From positions 62,001 through 126,000 of the forward strand of contig NZ_MWOK01000009.1 of NCBI RefSeq assembly GCF_012932145.1: DNA of 64,000 bases, in the 5' to 3' direction. The notes beneath the pieces were generated by a model. That model did not search any database and had not been told where the DNA came from. It saw only the letters and a list, made by a program, of their open reading frames with translations. Position 1 is the first letter of the stretch; the number at the start of each line of letters is the position of its first letter. Positions 1 to 9,877 of the stretch are shown here, piece after piece. This DNA is from Acidovorax sp. SRB_14. GTDB lineage: Bacteria; Pseudomonadota; Gammaproteobacteria; Burkholderiales; Burkholderiaceae_C. The position numbers and the translations under genes are program-made.

Positions 1-2
1 CC

Positions 3-1799
3 GGCCTGGCGCTGCTGCTGCGCCGCATGGGCGGCTGGCGGCAACTGGCGGGCCGGGTGCGCGGCACGCTGGCGCAGCGCCTGCATGTGCTGGTGGGCCG
101 GGTGGTGCTGGCGGTGCTGTGCCTGTCCTCGGTGACCGCCCCGCTCATGAGCGCCACCACGCTGGGGCTGGTGGCACCCGACGCCCGGCCCGAACCCGAG
201 CTGGCGCCCCGTGCGGGCAGCGGCGCCGCTCTGGGGCCCGCGCGCATCCCCCTGCTGCAAGCGCTGCGCCTACAGGACCTGCGCAAACTCAATCTGCCCG
301 ATGCCGCCGACCCCACCGACACCTGGCGGGTCACCACGCACCAGGGCCAGGGCTGGATCGACCGCTACAGCGGCCAGACCCTGGAATGGCACGACGCCAC
401 GCTGGCGCAGCAGATCGACGACTGGGCGCGGGTGCTGCACACAGGCCAGAGCGCCTGGCCCTGGGCCGTGGTGCTGGGGCTGGCGGGCGCGAGCGTGCTG
501 CTGTTCTGGGTGACCGGCGTGCTGATCTGGTGGCAGGCGCGGCGGGGCGCGGTGCGCATCACGGGCAACAGCGCGCTGGCGCAGGCCGATGTGCTGGTCT
601 TCGTCGCCAGCGAAGGCGGCAGCACCTGGGGCTTTGCCCAGGCGCTGCACGGCGCGCTGGCCCAGGCCGGGCACCGCGTCCACACCACGGGGCTGGAGCA
701 TTTCCAGACCAGCGCCGCCACCCGGCAGGTGTTCATCCTGGCGGCCACCTATGGCGAGGGCCAGGCCCCGGCCCACGCGCGCCACGCCCTGGAGCGCATC
801 AGGGGCCAGGCCGCCGGCAGCGTGCCGGTGACGGTGCTGGGCTTTGGCGACCGGCAGTACCCGGCCTTCTGCGCCTTTGCCCAGGCGCTGGAGCAGGCGC
901 TGCGCGCCCAGGGCTGGCCTGCGCTGCTGCCGCTGGAATGCATACACCAGCAGTCCGGCCAGCAGTTCGCCCGCTGGGGCGAGGCGCTGGCGCAGGCGCT
1001 GGGCGAGAGTCTGACGCTGGATTACGTGCCGCGCCTGCCGCCCACCACCGCGCTCACGCTGGAATCGCGGCGCGACTACCCGGGCCAGACCGACCGGCCC
1101 ACGGCCATCCTGCGCTTTGCCTGGCCGCACACGCCTTGGCCGGAGCGCCTGCGCGGGCGCGGCCTGGCGCGCTTTGCGGCGGGCGACCTGGTGGGCATCG
1201 TGGCGCCGGGCTCGAGCGTGCCACGCTACTACTCGCTGGCCTCGGGCACCGAGGACGGATTCCTCGAAATCTGCGTGCGCCAGCTGCCCGGCGGCCTGTG
1301 CTCCACCCACCTCTACGGCCTGCAGCCGGGGGATCAGGCCCAGGCCTTCATCCGGCCCAACCCTGGCTTTGCGCTGGAGGGGGGCCAGCGCCAGCCCGTG
1401 CTCTTGATCGGCGCGGGCACGGGCGTGGCGCCGCTGGCGGGCTTCATCCGGCGCAACGACCGGCGCACGCCCATGCACCTGTACTTCGGCGCGCGCGACC
1501 CGGCACGGGACTATTACTTCGGGCCCGACATCCAGCACTGGCTCGCCGAGCAGCGCCTGGCGAGCGTGCGGACGGCCTTCTCGCGCGTGCCCGGGGGCGG
1601 CGGCTATGTGCAAGACGCCCTGCGCCGCGACGCCGAGAGCCTGCGTGCGCTGCTGGCCAGTGGCGCCATCGTGCGTGTGTGCGGCAGCCGTCCCATGGCG
1701 CGTGCCGTGGCCGAGGTGCTCGACGGCATCGCCGCCACGCTGGGCCTGAGCGTGCAACAGCTCAAGGCGAAGGGGCGCTATGCCGAAGACCTGTTCTGA
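3..1799 (+). CDS. PepSY-type membrane flavoreductase with flavodoxin and FNR domains (5' partial)
   Basis: The frame is open at the left edge, so the N terminus is outside the window; the first internal Met is at base 27 and numbering here starts from it. A membrane segment lies near residues 20-45, followed by a PepSY-like extracytoplasmic part (GQGWIDRYSGQTLEW near 110) and a second membrane segment at about 146-168. A flavodoxin-like FMN domain follows (FVASEGGSTWGF near 192, ATYGEG near 240). The C-terminal third is a ferredoxin-NADP reductase type FAD/NAD(P)H domain (RYYSLASG near 400, IGAGTGVAPL near 462, terminal GRYAEDLF). The family moves electrons from NAD(P)H through FAD and FMN into or across the inner membrane. 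The next gene is ApbE, which supports a flavin redox role. The physiological electron acceptor cannot be read from the sequence. Confidence 0.85.
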   Translation, partial: GLALLLRRMGGWRQLAGRVRGTLAQRLHVLVGRVVLAVLCLSSVTAPLMSATTLGLVAPDARPEPELAPRAGSGAALGPARIPLLQALRLQDLRKLNLPDAADPTDTWRVTTHQGQGWIDRYSGQTLEWHDATLAQQIDDWARVLHTGQSAWPWAVVLGLAGASVLLFWVTGVLIWWQARRGAVRITGNSALAQADVLVFVASEGGSTWGFAQALHGALAQAGHRVHTTGLEHFQTSAATRQVFILAATYGEGQAPAHARHALERIRGQAAGSVPVTVLGFGDRQYPAFCAFAQALEQALRAQGWPALLPLECIHQQSGQQFARWGEALAQALGESLTLDYVPRLPPTTALTLESRRDYPGQTDRPTAILRFAWPHTPWPERLRGRGLARFAAGDLVGIVAPGSSVPRYYSLASGTEDGFLEICVRQLPGGLCSTHLYGLQPGDQAQAFIRPNPGFALEGGQRQPVLLIGAGTGVAPLAGFIRRNDRRTPMHLYFGARDPARDYYFGPDIQHWLAEQRLASVRTAFSRVPGGGGYVQDALRRDAESLRALLASGAIVRVCGSRPMARAVAEVLDGIAATLGLSVQQLKAKGRYAEDLF

Positions 1800-2883
1800 C
1801 CTCGGGGTGCCTCCCTCCGCCGCCGGCGGGCCAGGGAGGGCGCCAGCGGCGCCGGCCATGCACGGTGCCCGCAGCCTCCCTCTCCGCTTCCCTCCAGCGG
1901 CGGCAGGGGGCGATGCCACGCGCCTGCAACTGCACGGCCCGACCATGGGCACGCGCTGGGCGGTCACCTGCGACGCGCCGGCGGGGACCGACCGCCAGGT
2001 GCTGCATGCCGCCCTGCAGGCCGCGGTGGCGCAGGTGGACGCGCAGATGTCCCCGTGGAAGCCGGACAGCGATCTCGTGCGCCTGAACCACGCGCCCCTG
2101 GGCGCCTGGGTGGACCTGCCCGCCGAGATGCTGCAGGTGCTCGCCCGCGCGCTCGAGGTCTGTCGCCTGAGCGGCGGCGCCTTCGACCCCGCGGTCGGGG
2201 CACTGGTCGACGCCTGGGGCTTTGGCTCGGTGCGCGATGCGCCCGATGCGCAGGCGATTCGCGCCGCCCGTGCCGCGCCACGCCGCCCCACGCACCATGC
2301 CCTGGAACTGGAACTGGAACTGGACCGGGACGCAGGCCGCGCGCGCAGAAGCGCGCCCCTGCAGCTCGACCTGTGCGGCATTGCCAAGGGCTACGCGGTC
2401 GACCGCATGTGCACCGTGCTGCAGCAGCACGGCGTGCAGCATGCGCTGGCGGCGCTCGACGGCGAACTGCGCGCCCTCGGCCCCCAGGGGGATGGCACCC
2501 CCTGGGCCGTGGCGCTGGAGAGCCCCCAGGCGGGCCGCCGCGCCGCGCAGGGCGTGATCGAGCTGCAGGATCTCGCCGTGGCCACCTCGGGCGACTACCG
2601 GCGCTTCGTGCAGGTGGGCGACGCGCGCCTGGCGCACAGCATGGACAGCCGCCGTGGCGGGCCGGTGCACAACGGTGTCGCCTCCGTCACCGTGCTGGCG
2701 CCCACCTGCATGGACGCCGACGCCTGGGCTACGGCGTTGCTGGTGGCAGGCCCCGGCGAGGGCCTGGCGCTGGCGCAGCGCCTGGGGTTGGAGGCGCTGT
2801 GGCTGCTGCGCCGGGGTGGTGCGCTGGTGGAGCTGGGGCTGGGGCGCTTCGGTGCAGCTGCCACGCCGCCGGGCGGCACATGA
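1780..2883 (+). CDS. apbE: FAD:protein FMN transferase (ApbE)
   Basis: 367 residues if started at 1780. ApbE family enzymes move FMN from FAD onto Ser/Thr of partner redox proteins. The family start HGPTMGTRWAV is near residue 52, the central LCGIAKGYAVD near 200, and the metal/substrate segment HSMDSRRGGPVHNG near 287. The 1780 start overlaps the previous gene by 20 bases and has a good ribosome site (GGCGAAGGGG, 5 bases upstream), but the first ~27 residues are low-complexity and their DNA holds two GC hairpins, so ATG 1858 is a real alternative. No lipobox is visible, unlike many ApbE proteins, so it may act in the cytoplasm or use an unrecognised export signal. The upstream flavoreductase is the obvious functional partner. 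Confidence 0.9.
   Translation: MPKTCSDLGVPPSAAGGPGRAPAAPAMHGARSLPLRFPPAAAGGDATRLQLHGPTMGTRWAVTCDAPAGTDRQVLHAALQAAVAQVDAQMSPWKPDSDLVRLNHAPLGAWVDLPAEMLQVLARALEVCRLSGGAFDPAVGALVDAWGFGSVRDAPDAQAIRAARAAPRRPTHHALELELELDRDAGRARRSAPLQLDLCGIAKGYAVDRMCTVLQQHGVQHALAALDGELRALGPQGDGTPWAVALESPQAGRRAAQGVIELQDLAVATSGDYRRFVQVGDARLAHSMDSRRGGPVHNGVASVTVLAPTCMDADAWATALLVAGPGEGLALAQRLGLEALWLLRRGGALVELGLGRFGAAATPPGGT
1810..1853 (+). other. Tandem GC hairpins at the flavoreductase/apbE junction
   Basis: CCTCCCT at 1810-1816 pairs with AGGGAGG at 1833-1839, with CCGCC/GGCGG inside the loop. It is followed directly by GGCGCC-AGC-GGCGCC at 1839-1853. There is no T-run, so this is not a standard terminator. The hairpins sit just before ATG 1858 and could act on apbE translation, or mark the non-coding spacer if 1858 is the true start. 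Confidence 0.45.
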
Positions 2884-2901
2884 ACGGCCGATGAACCCGG
2901 C

Positions 2902-2918
2902 GTTCAGAACCGGTTCAC
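2902..2918 (+). promoter_or_regulatory. Direct repeat resembling an OmpR-family regulator site
   Basis: GTTCAG at 2902-2907 and GTTCAC at 2913-2918 are spaced exactly 11 bases apart, the 6-5-6 geometry known for PmrA/QseB-class response regulators. The site lies 65 bases upstream of the small secreted protein gene at 2983. No good -35/-10 pair is visible, which would fit an activator-dependent promoter. Inference from one site only. Confidence 0.3.
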
Positions 2919-2982
2919 GGCCCCCCGCGCAGACTGCAGGCACAGTCACTCCCGACTGCAATCACTGGCCAAGGAGATCACC

Positions 2983-3297
2983 ATGCGCACGACCGTACTT
3001 CTCACCGCGATGGCCCTGCTGGCGACCGCCCTCAGCGCCCCCGCGCTCGCCGGGGACCATCGCCGCGATCGCAAGCACGCGCCTGAGCAAGCCGCCGCCG
3101 CTCGCTGTGCCGACGGCTTGGACCGCGGCATGCAGGCCGTCCCCCACCACGCCGCCCCCCAAGAGCGCGCCTACGGGTGGCAGTACTTTTCGGACCCCCA
3201 GGCCTGCCGCGCCGTCGTCATCAGTCCGCAAGGGGACTACTACCTCAGCCTGGGCAAGGGCCTGCGCTGGGTGGCCGGGGCGCAGACGCAGGTCTGA
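2983..3297 (+). CDS. Small secreted protein of unknown function
   Basis: 104 residues. A clear Sec signal peptide occupies about residues 1-23 (hydrophobic core, cleavage near ALAG), leaving a mature protein of about 80 residues with two cysteines (in AARCADGL and PQACRAVV) that could form a disulfide in the periplasm. AAGGAG lies at a good distance before ATG 2983. The mature part is rich in His/Arg near its start and ends in a Tyr/Gly/Leu-rich stretch. I do not recognise a family. The last 53 bases overlap the convergent LysR gene. Confidence 0.7.
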   Translation: MRTTVLLTAMALLATALSAPALAGDHRRDRKHAPEQAAAARCADGLDRGMQAVPHHAAPQERAYGWQYFSDPQACRAVVISPQGDYYLSLGKGLRWVAGAQTQV

Positions 3298-4276
3298 CCG
3301 GGTGCGCCGCGTGCGCGGCCACCAGGCACTGCGCAAACGCCTGCGCCGCACGCGGCGGCTGGGGCGACTTGCGCAGCACGCCGACGAACTGGCAGCGGTA
3401 GAAGAACTGCGCCGGCTGCACCGTCTGCATTTGGCCGCTGCGCTCGAAGGCCTCGGCGTAGTGGTCGGGCAGAAAACCCAGGTAGCGGCCCGACAGCACC
3501 AGCGTGGCGATCGACTCTTGGTCGAAACCCGTGGCCTTGCGCGGCAGGCGCGCGCTGTGGCTCAGCTCCATGTTGGGCGAGTGGTAGCCCAGGCCGGCAA
3601 ACTGCCAGGCGCGCAGGGCCTGCCAGGTGAGTGGGCTGTGGTCCTGGCCGAACAGCGGGTGCTGCCGGCCGCAGTACAGCAGCATGTTCTCGGTGAACAG
3701 GTCGGTGTAGACCAGGCTTTGCGAATGGCGGTGCGCCGGGATGATGCCGACCTGGAAGCGCCCGTCGATCAGCCCGCGCTCGATGACGTTGATGGACGCC
3801 ACATGCATCTGCAGGGCCACGTCCGGCGCCTGCCCGGTAAACAGCGCAATGGCCGCGCCAATGCGCGCGGCCGGGTTGCTGGCGGTCTTGTCGAACACCG
3901 CCACGTCGAGCCGCCCGCCCATGCGCTGGTGGATGTCGTCGATGCTGCTGCGAAACGCGTCCACCGCGCTGAGCAGGCGCAGGGTTTCGTCGTACACGCG
4001 CTGGCCCTCGGCCGTGAGCGCAAAGCCCGCGCGCCCGCGCCGGCACAGCGTCAGGCCCAGGCGCGTTTCCAGGTCCTTCATGTGGCGGCTCACGGTGCTG
4101 GCGCCGATGTTGAGCTCCAGCTCGGCCGCGGCCATGCCGCCGCACTCGGCCACGCTCTTGAACACCTGCAGCAGGCGCAGGTCCATGTCGCTGATCTGGC
4201 CGAGCAGCGCGCGCTGGCGCGGTGCCGCGGCGCTGTGGGAGGAAGCGGGGCGGTGAGGGGGCGTTGTTACGTGCAT
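3245..4276 (-). CDS. LysR-family regulator, probably of the beta-amino-acid genes
   Basis: 343 residues. A winged helix-turn-helix spans about residues 31-90 (MDLRLLQVFKSVAECGG, GASTVSRHMKDLE), then the usual LysR effector-binding domain. The ~30-residue extension before MDLRLL resembles that of other LysR proteins beside beta-alanine aminotransferases, so ATG 4276 is kept; Met31 is the alternative. It is transcribed divergently from the aminotransferase gene with a 114-base spacer, the normal arrangement for a LysR protein and its target. The C-terminal ~25 residues are low-complexity and overlap the end of the small secreted protein gene on the other strand. Confidence 0.9.
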   Translation of the reverse strand: MHVTTPPHRPASSHSAAAPRQRALLGQISDMDLRLLQVFKSVAECGGMAAAELELNIGASTVSRHMKDLETRLGLTLCRRGRAGFALTAEGQRVYDETLRLLSAVDAFRSSIDDIHQRMGGRLDVAVFDKTASNPAARIGAAIALFTGQAPDVALQMHVASINVIERGLIDGRFQVGIIPAHRHSQSLVYTDLFTENMLLYCGRQHPLFGQDHSPLTWQALRAWQFAGLGYHSPNMELSHSARLPRKATGFDQESIATLVLSGRYLGFLPDHYAEAFERSGQMQTVQPAQFFYRCQFVGVLRKSPQPPRAAQAFAQCLVAAHAAHPVRPASAPRPPSAGPCPG

Positions 4277-4293
4277 GAAGTGCTAAGTAAACA

Positions 4294-4322
4294 TTGACAT
4301 TGCGCTCTTGGAGAGATTAACA
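4294..4322 (+). promoter_or_regulatory. Sigma-70 promoter of the aminotransferase gene
   Basis: TTGACA at 4294-4299, then 17 bases, then TTAACA at 4317-4322. This is a perfect -35 box with optimal spacing and a fair -10 box, 68 bases upstream of ATG 4391 in the LysR/aminotransferase divergent spacer. Confidence 0.6.
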
Positions 4323-4390
4323 GCGGGGGGCAACAATGGCCCACCAGTGCCCCTGCTCCGCAGGGCTGTATTTGTGCATCGGAGAACCCC

Positions 4391-5749
4391 ATGAGCTTCG
4401 TCAACATCGACCTTCCCGCCGCCGGCAACGCCCCGCGCATGGATGCCGCCTGGCTCGACGCCCACTGGATGCCCTACACGGCCAACCGCAACTTCAAGGC
4501 CCACCCGCGCATGATCGTGGAGGCCAGCGGCGCCTATTTCACCGACTCCGACGGCCGCAAGATCTTCGACGGCCTCTCGGGCCTGTGGTGCTCGGGCCTG
4601 GGCCACGGCCGCCGCGAGATCGCCGAGGCGATCGGCCGGCAGGCCGCCAAGCTCGACTACGCGCCCGCGTTCCAGTTCGGCCACCCGCTCTCGTTCGAGC
4701 TGGCCAACCGCATCAAGGACCTGACGCCCGCGGGCCTCGACTACGTGTTCTTCACCGGCTCGGGTTCGGAGGCCGCAGACACCTCGCTCAAGATGGCGCG
4801 CGCCTACTGGCGCACGAAGGGGCAGGCCAGCAAGACGCGGCTGATCGGCCGCGAAAAGGGCTACCACGGCGTGAACTTTGGCGGCATCTCGGTCGGCGGC
4901 ATCGGCGCCAACCGCAAACTGTTCGGCCAGGGCGTCGAAGCCGACCACCTCCCGCACACCCAGCCGCCGGCGGGCTCGTTCCACCAGGGCATGCCGCCCA
5001 CCGGCAAGGAACTGGCCGACAAGCTGCTCGACGTGATCGCGCTGCACGATGCGAGCAACATCGCCGCCGTCATCGTCGAGCCCTTCTCGGGCTCGGCCGG
5101 CGTGGTGATTCCGCCCGTGGGCTACCTCGAGCGCCTGCGCGAGATCTGCACGCAGCACCACATCCTGCTGATTTTTGACGAAGTCATCACGGGCTTTGGC
5201 CGCGCCGGGGCGATGACCGGCGCCGAGGCGTTCGGCGTCACGCCCGACATCCTGAACATCGCCAAGCAGGTCACCAACGGCGCGCAGCCGCTGGGCGCCG
5301 TGGTCGCCAGGAAGGACATCTACGACACCTTCATGAACGCCGGCGGCCCCGAGTACCTGCTCGAATTCCCGCACGGCTACACCTACTCGGCCCACCCCGT
5401 GGCATGCGCGGCCGGCCTCGCGGCGCTCGACATCCTGCAGAACGAAGGCATGGTCGGGCGCGTGCAGGCGCTGGCGCCGTACTTCGAGCAGGCGGTGCAC
5501 AGCCTGAAAGGCGCCAAACACGTGCTGGACATCCGCAACTACGGCCTGGCCGCCGGCTTCACGATTGCGCCGCTGCCCGGCGAGCCAGCCCGCCGGCCCT
5601 ACGAGATCGCGATGAACTGCTGGAAGAAGGGCTTTTATGTGCGCTACGGCGGCGACACCATCCAGCTGGCCCCGCCGTTCATCAGCGAGAAGGCCGAGAT
5701 CGACCGCCTGATCAACGCACTCGGCGATGCCCTGGCTGAGACCGCCTGA
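4391..5749 (+). CDS. Omega-amino acid:pyruvate aminotransferase (class III)
   Basis: 452 residues, the normal length for beta-alanine:pyruvate transaminases. PLP-dependent fold type I enzyme; the family moves the amino group of beta-alanine or other omega-amino acids to pyruvate, giving malonate semialdehyde and alanine. Visible motifs are TGSGSEAADTSLKMA (about 122-136), DEVITGFGR (263-271) and the PLP lysine K292 in NIAKQVTNG. CGGAGAACCCC precedes ATG 4391. It is followed after 87 bases by the semialdehyde dehydrogenase that would take its product, and faces a LysR regulator. Substrate is inferred from the family and from the dehydrogenase neighbour; other omega-amines are possible. Confidence 0.9.
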   Translation: MSFVNIDLPAAGNAPRMDAAWLDAHWMPYTANRNFKAHPRMIVEASGAYFTDSDGRKIFDGLSGLWCSGLGHGRREIAEAIGRQAAKLDYAPAFQFGHPLSFELANRIKDLTPAGLDYVFFTGSGSEAADTSLKMARAYWRTKGQASKTRLIGREKGYHGVNFGGISVGGIGANRKLFGQGVEADHLPHTQPPAGSFHQGMPPTGKELADKLLDVIALHDASNIAAVIVEPFSGSAGVVIPPVGYLERLREICTQHHILLIFDEVITGFGRAGAMTGAEAFGVTPDILNIAKQVTNGAQPLGAVVARKDIYDTFMNAGGPEYLLEFPHGYTYSAHPVACAAGLAALDILQNEGMVGRVQALAPYFEQAVHSLKGAKHVLDIRNYGLAAGFTIAPLPGEPARRPYEIAMNCWKKGFYVRYGGDTIQLAPPFISEKAEIDRLINALGDALAETA

Positions 5750-5770
5750 TCCTGCGCATACCCAAAGAAT

Positions 5771-5832
5771 CTCATATTGATAGCTGCCAGCACTTAATAG
5801 ATAAGCGCTGGCGGCACTTCCATTCAAATTTT
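5771..5832. repeat. SDR copy 1, between aminotransferase and mmsA
   Basis: TTGATAGCTGCCAGCACTTA is followed by AATAGATAAGCGCTGGCGGC, a short imperfect inverted repeat with an A/T-rich edge. It belongs to the dispersed family described under the SDR finding. It fills most of the 87-base intergenic space and ends 4 bases before the mmsA start codon. Confidence 0.75.
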
Positions 5833-5836
5833 CGCC

Positions 5837-7357
<1,521 letters not shown>

Positions 7358-7381
7358 CCGGCCCCACGCTGCTCTTGCAAG

Positions 7382-7404
7382 AAACGGCCCTGCGGGGCCG
7401 TTTT
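7382..7404 (+). terminator. Intrinsic terminator after mmsA
   Basis: AACGGCCC (7383-7390), loop TGCG, GGGCCGTT (7395-7402), then a short T-run. An A-run on the other side means it could also stop transcription of the convergent GntR gene. Confidence 0.8.
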
Positions 7405-7440
7405 GCATGGCCGCTGTGTTGGCAGGGGCCAGGCCGCGGC

Positions 7441-8250
7441 CTATCGCGTGCGCACGTGCGCGGTGCGGGGGCTGCGCAGGTTCTCGGCATCGAGGATCAG
7501 GCGCCCCTGGATGCGCCCCTTCATGCGCTTGACGTTGCTGGCCGCATCCTGCATGTGGCGCTGCATCAGCGCGCGCACCCGGTCCGCATCGCGCGCACGC
7601 GCCGCCTGCGTGATCTCGCGGTGGAAGTTGGCATTGGCCTCGCCAAAGCGGCGGTGCTCGGTCTTGGGCGTGCGGTTGCCGAAGACGATGAGCTGGCGGA
7701 TCATTTCGTTGATCAGTTCGCAGGTGAAGCGCAGGAATGGATTGGGGTTGGCGGCGGCCAGGATGTCGTGGAAATTCACGTCTTCGCGGCGCTGGCTGAC
7801 CAGGTCTTCGGTGCTGGACGTAGGGTCACAGCAGGCGATGCTGCGCTCCAGCGCCTCGAAGTCGGACTCCGTGAGGTGGGGCACAGCGCCGGCCGCCAGT
7901 TCGGGCTCGAGCAGTTGGCGCACGGTGTAGATGTCGTCGATCGTCACGGCCTGGAAGAACAGGTAGTTCTGCATGAACTGCAGGGTGCGGTCCAGCGGCA
8001 CCTCGGCGATGGTGCCGCCGCCCGATGGGCCGGTCGAGATGGTCACCAGGCCTTGCACTTCGAGCGACTTGAGCGCCTCGCGGATGGTGCCCTTGCTCAC
8101 TTCGAACTGGGCCTGCAGCTCGACCTCGCGCGGCAGGCGGTCGCCAGGGCTGAGGTTTTTTTCGGTGATCAGCCGTTTGATCTCTTGCGCCACGAGATCG
8201 GGCCGCTTGAGCTGCTTGATGGGGCGTTGAGCCGACGGTTTGCTGGCCAT
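7441..8250 (-). CDS. GntR-family regulator with FCD domain
   Basis: 269 residues from ATG 8250; an in-frame start 27 codons upstream adds a poorly structured tail and is less likely. The N-terminal winged helix (about 12-80) has DRLPREVELQAQFEVSKGTI and REALKSLEVQGLV; the C-terminal all-helical FCD ligand-binding domain has HDILAAANPNPFLR and the FHREITQAARARD segment that usually carries metal/ligand histidines. FCD regulators typically repress transport and catabolic operons and release DNA on binding a carboxylate or amino-acid-like ligand. It lies divergent to the transporter operon starting at 8547, with a near-perfect palindrome between them as likely operator. Confidence 0.92.
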   Translation of the reverse strand: MASKPSAQRPIKQLKRPDLVAQEIKRLITEKNLSPGDRLPREVELQAQFEVSKGTIREALKSLEVQGLVTISTGPSGGGTIAEVPLDRTLQFMQNYLFFQAVTIDDIYTVRQLLEPELAAGAVPHLTESDFEALERSIACCDPTSSTEDLVSQRREDVNFHDILAAANPNPFLRFTCELINEMIRQLIVFGNRTPKTEHRRFGEANANFHREITQAARARDADRVRALMQRHMQDAASNVKRMKGRIQGRLILDAENLRSPRTAHVRTR

Positions 8251-8376
8251 TTTGAAAATATTTTCTCTGTGCGGCGGAGATGGTGCGCGGCGCTGCCCGC
8301 GGCAGTCGCCCGGATAGTGCAGTGTATGCACCGCCAGCGTGCATGGGAACGTTTCCTAGGGTTTGCACGCGTCTTA

Positions 8377-8409
8377 TTTGTTCTATTTATCACTATAAAT
8401 ACGAACAAA
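8377..8409. promoter_or_regulatory. Palindromic operator candidate between GntR gene and transport operon
   Basis: Left arm TTTGTTCTATTTAT (8377-8390), spacer CACT, right arm ATAAATACGAACAAA (8395-8409); the arms are complementary except for one extra base. It is very A/T-rich in a GC-rich genome and contains a TATAAA -10-like element at 8394-8399. It is well placed for the GntR/FCD protein to control both divergent units. Confidence 0.6.
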
Positions 8410-8546
8410 GAGATGGACGTGAAACGTCCGCATGCCAGGTGCCCAGGTTGGGGTCTGGCACGGCCGGTGTTGGCACGCATAGTGCTTTACACCAGGCACC
8501 AGCAACCGGCCATATCTGGCCATTTCCCACCCCAGGAGACCTATCC

Positions 8547-9752
8547 ATGCAGCGTCGTCAACTTCTTCAACTCTCCGCCCTGGGCGCCCTGCCCGCTTCG
8601 CTCGGTCTGGCGGGCAGCGCCCGGGCCCAGGCATCGGGGGCCATCCAGTTCGGCTGCCCGGTGCCCATGTCCGGCGCCTTCGCCGCCAACGGGAAGTTTG
8701 CCGACCTGGGCATGAAGCTGGCCATCGAACAGTACGGCACGGCCCTGAAGCGCCAGCTGGCCTACACCGTGCTCGACACCGAGGGCAAACCCGCTACAGC
8801 AGTGCGCAAGGTGCAAGAGTCGTCCCAGCAGCTGGGGACGCGCTTCTTCGCGGGCGGCATCCTGTCGTCCGAGTCGCTCGCCATGGGCAAGGAGGCCGAG
8901 AAGGCCGGGGGCATCTTCATCACCACGGCCGGCGCCGATGAGATCACCGGCAAGGACTGCAACAACGCCACCTTCCGTTGGTCCGTGCCCACGTTTGGTG
9001 CTATCGAGCAGACGGTGCGGCCCCTGATCGAGGCCAACCCGAAGGCCAAGCGCTGGTACACCATCACGCCGCAATACGTGTTCGGCGACGGCCTGCTGTC
9101 CGCGGCCAAGAACATCTTCAAGGAAAAGGGTCTGGAGCATGTGGGCAACAGCTACCACTCGCTCAACGAAAAGGAGTTCAGCGGCTACCTCACCAATGCC
9201 ATGGCCGCCAAGCCCGACGTGCTGCTGCTGCTGAACTTCGGCTCGCAGTCTTCCGACGCGCTGCGCCAGGCGGTGAGCTTTGGCATGAACAAGAACATGA
9301 CCATCCTGATCGCCTGGGCGTCCGGCCTGGAGCAGTTCGAGTCCCTGGGGGCGGATCTGTGCGATGGCGTGTATTTCGGCGCGCAGTACTGGCACACCGC
9401 CAACACGCCGCTCAACCTCGACCTGGTCAAGCGCGCGACCGACAAGTTCAAGGCCAACCCCAACTACAGCCTGGCCGGGTCGTACATCTGCACCAAGCTG
9501 CTGATCGACGGCATCCTCAAGGCCGGAACGGTGGACCAGAAGGCCGTGATTGCCGCGCTCGAAGGCATGAAGTACCAAGGCCTGACGGGTGAGGAAGAAA
9601 TCCGCAAGGCCGACCACCAGGTGCTGAAGAACTACTACCTGCTCAAGGGCAAGGCCAAGGCCAAGATGGCCAATAAGGACGACTTCGTGGACGTGGTGAG
9701 CTCCGGCAAGTCGTTCCTGCCCGTCGACCAGACGGGCTGCAAGCTGGCCTGA
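8547..9752 (+). CDS. ABC transporter substrate-binding protein (branched-chain/amide type)
   Basis: 401 residues starting at ATG 8547, with CAGGAGA 7 bases upstream. The N terminus (MQRRQLLQLSALGALPASLG) has a twin-arginine-like motif and hydrophobic core with cleavage near SARAQ, so the mature protein is periplasmic. The mature part is a Peripla_BP_6/LivJ-like two-lobed binding protein (IQFGCPVPMSGAFAANGKFA; TFRWSVPTFG; ITPQYVFGDG). Members bind amino acids, amides, urea or aromatic acids, and the ligand cannot be read directly. It is first in an operon with two permeases, two ATPases and two hydrolases, which points to an N-carbamoyl, amide or peptide-like ligand. Confidence 0.9.
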   Translation: MQRRQLLQLSALGALPASLGLAGSARAQASGAIQFGCPVPMSGAFAANGKFADLGMKLAIEQYGTALKRQLAYTVLDTEGKPATAVRKVQESSQQLGTRFFAGGILSSESLAMGKEAEKAGGIFITTAGADEITGKDCNNATFRWSVPTFGAIEQTVRPLIEANPKAKRWYTITPQYVFGDGLLSAAKNIFKEKGLEHVGNSYHSLNEKEFSGYLTNAMAAKPDVLLLLNFGSQSSDALRQAVSFGMNKNMTILIAWASGLEQFESLGADLCDGVYFGAQYWHTANTPLNLDLVKRATDKFKANPNYSLAGSYICTKLLIDGILKAGTVDQKAVIAALEGMKYQGLTGEEEIRKADHQVLKNYYLLKGKAKAKMANKDDFVDVVSSGKSFLPVDQTGCKLA

Positions 9753-9831
9753 GCGCCAAGCCAGGCAGGCCGCGCGGCCCCGTGGTGGGTCGCGCCCTTT
9801 CTTCCTTCACTCTTTCAATCCGCTTGCCATC

Positions 9832-9867
9832 GGCGGGGCCTTCGGGCCTTGCCGGGGCCCCTTTTTT
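9832..9867 (+). terminator. Terminator-like hairpin between binding protein and permease genes
   Basis: GGCGGGGCC-TTCG-GGCCTTGCC (9832-9853) forms a stem with a stable UUCG loop. GGGGCC at 9835-9840 can alternatively pair with GGCCCC at 9856-9861, which is followed by six T's at 9862-9867. Located inside the operon, it would cut part of the transcripts and leave the binding protein in excess over the membrane parts. Confidence 0.6.
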
Positions 9868-9877
9868 CAAGACTCTC

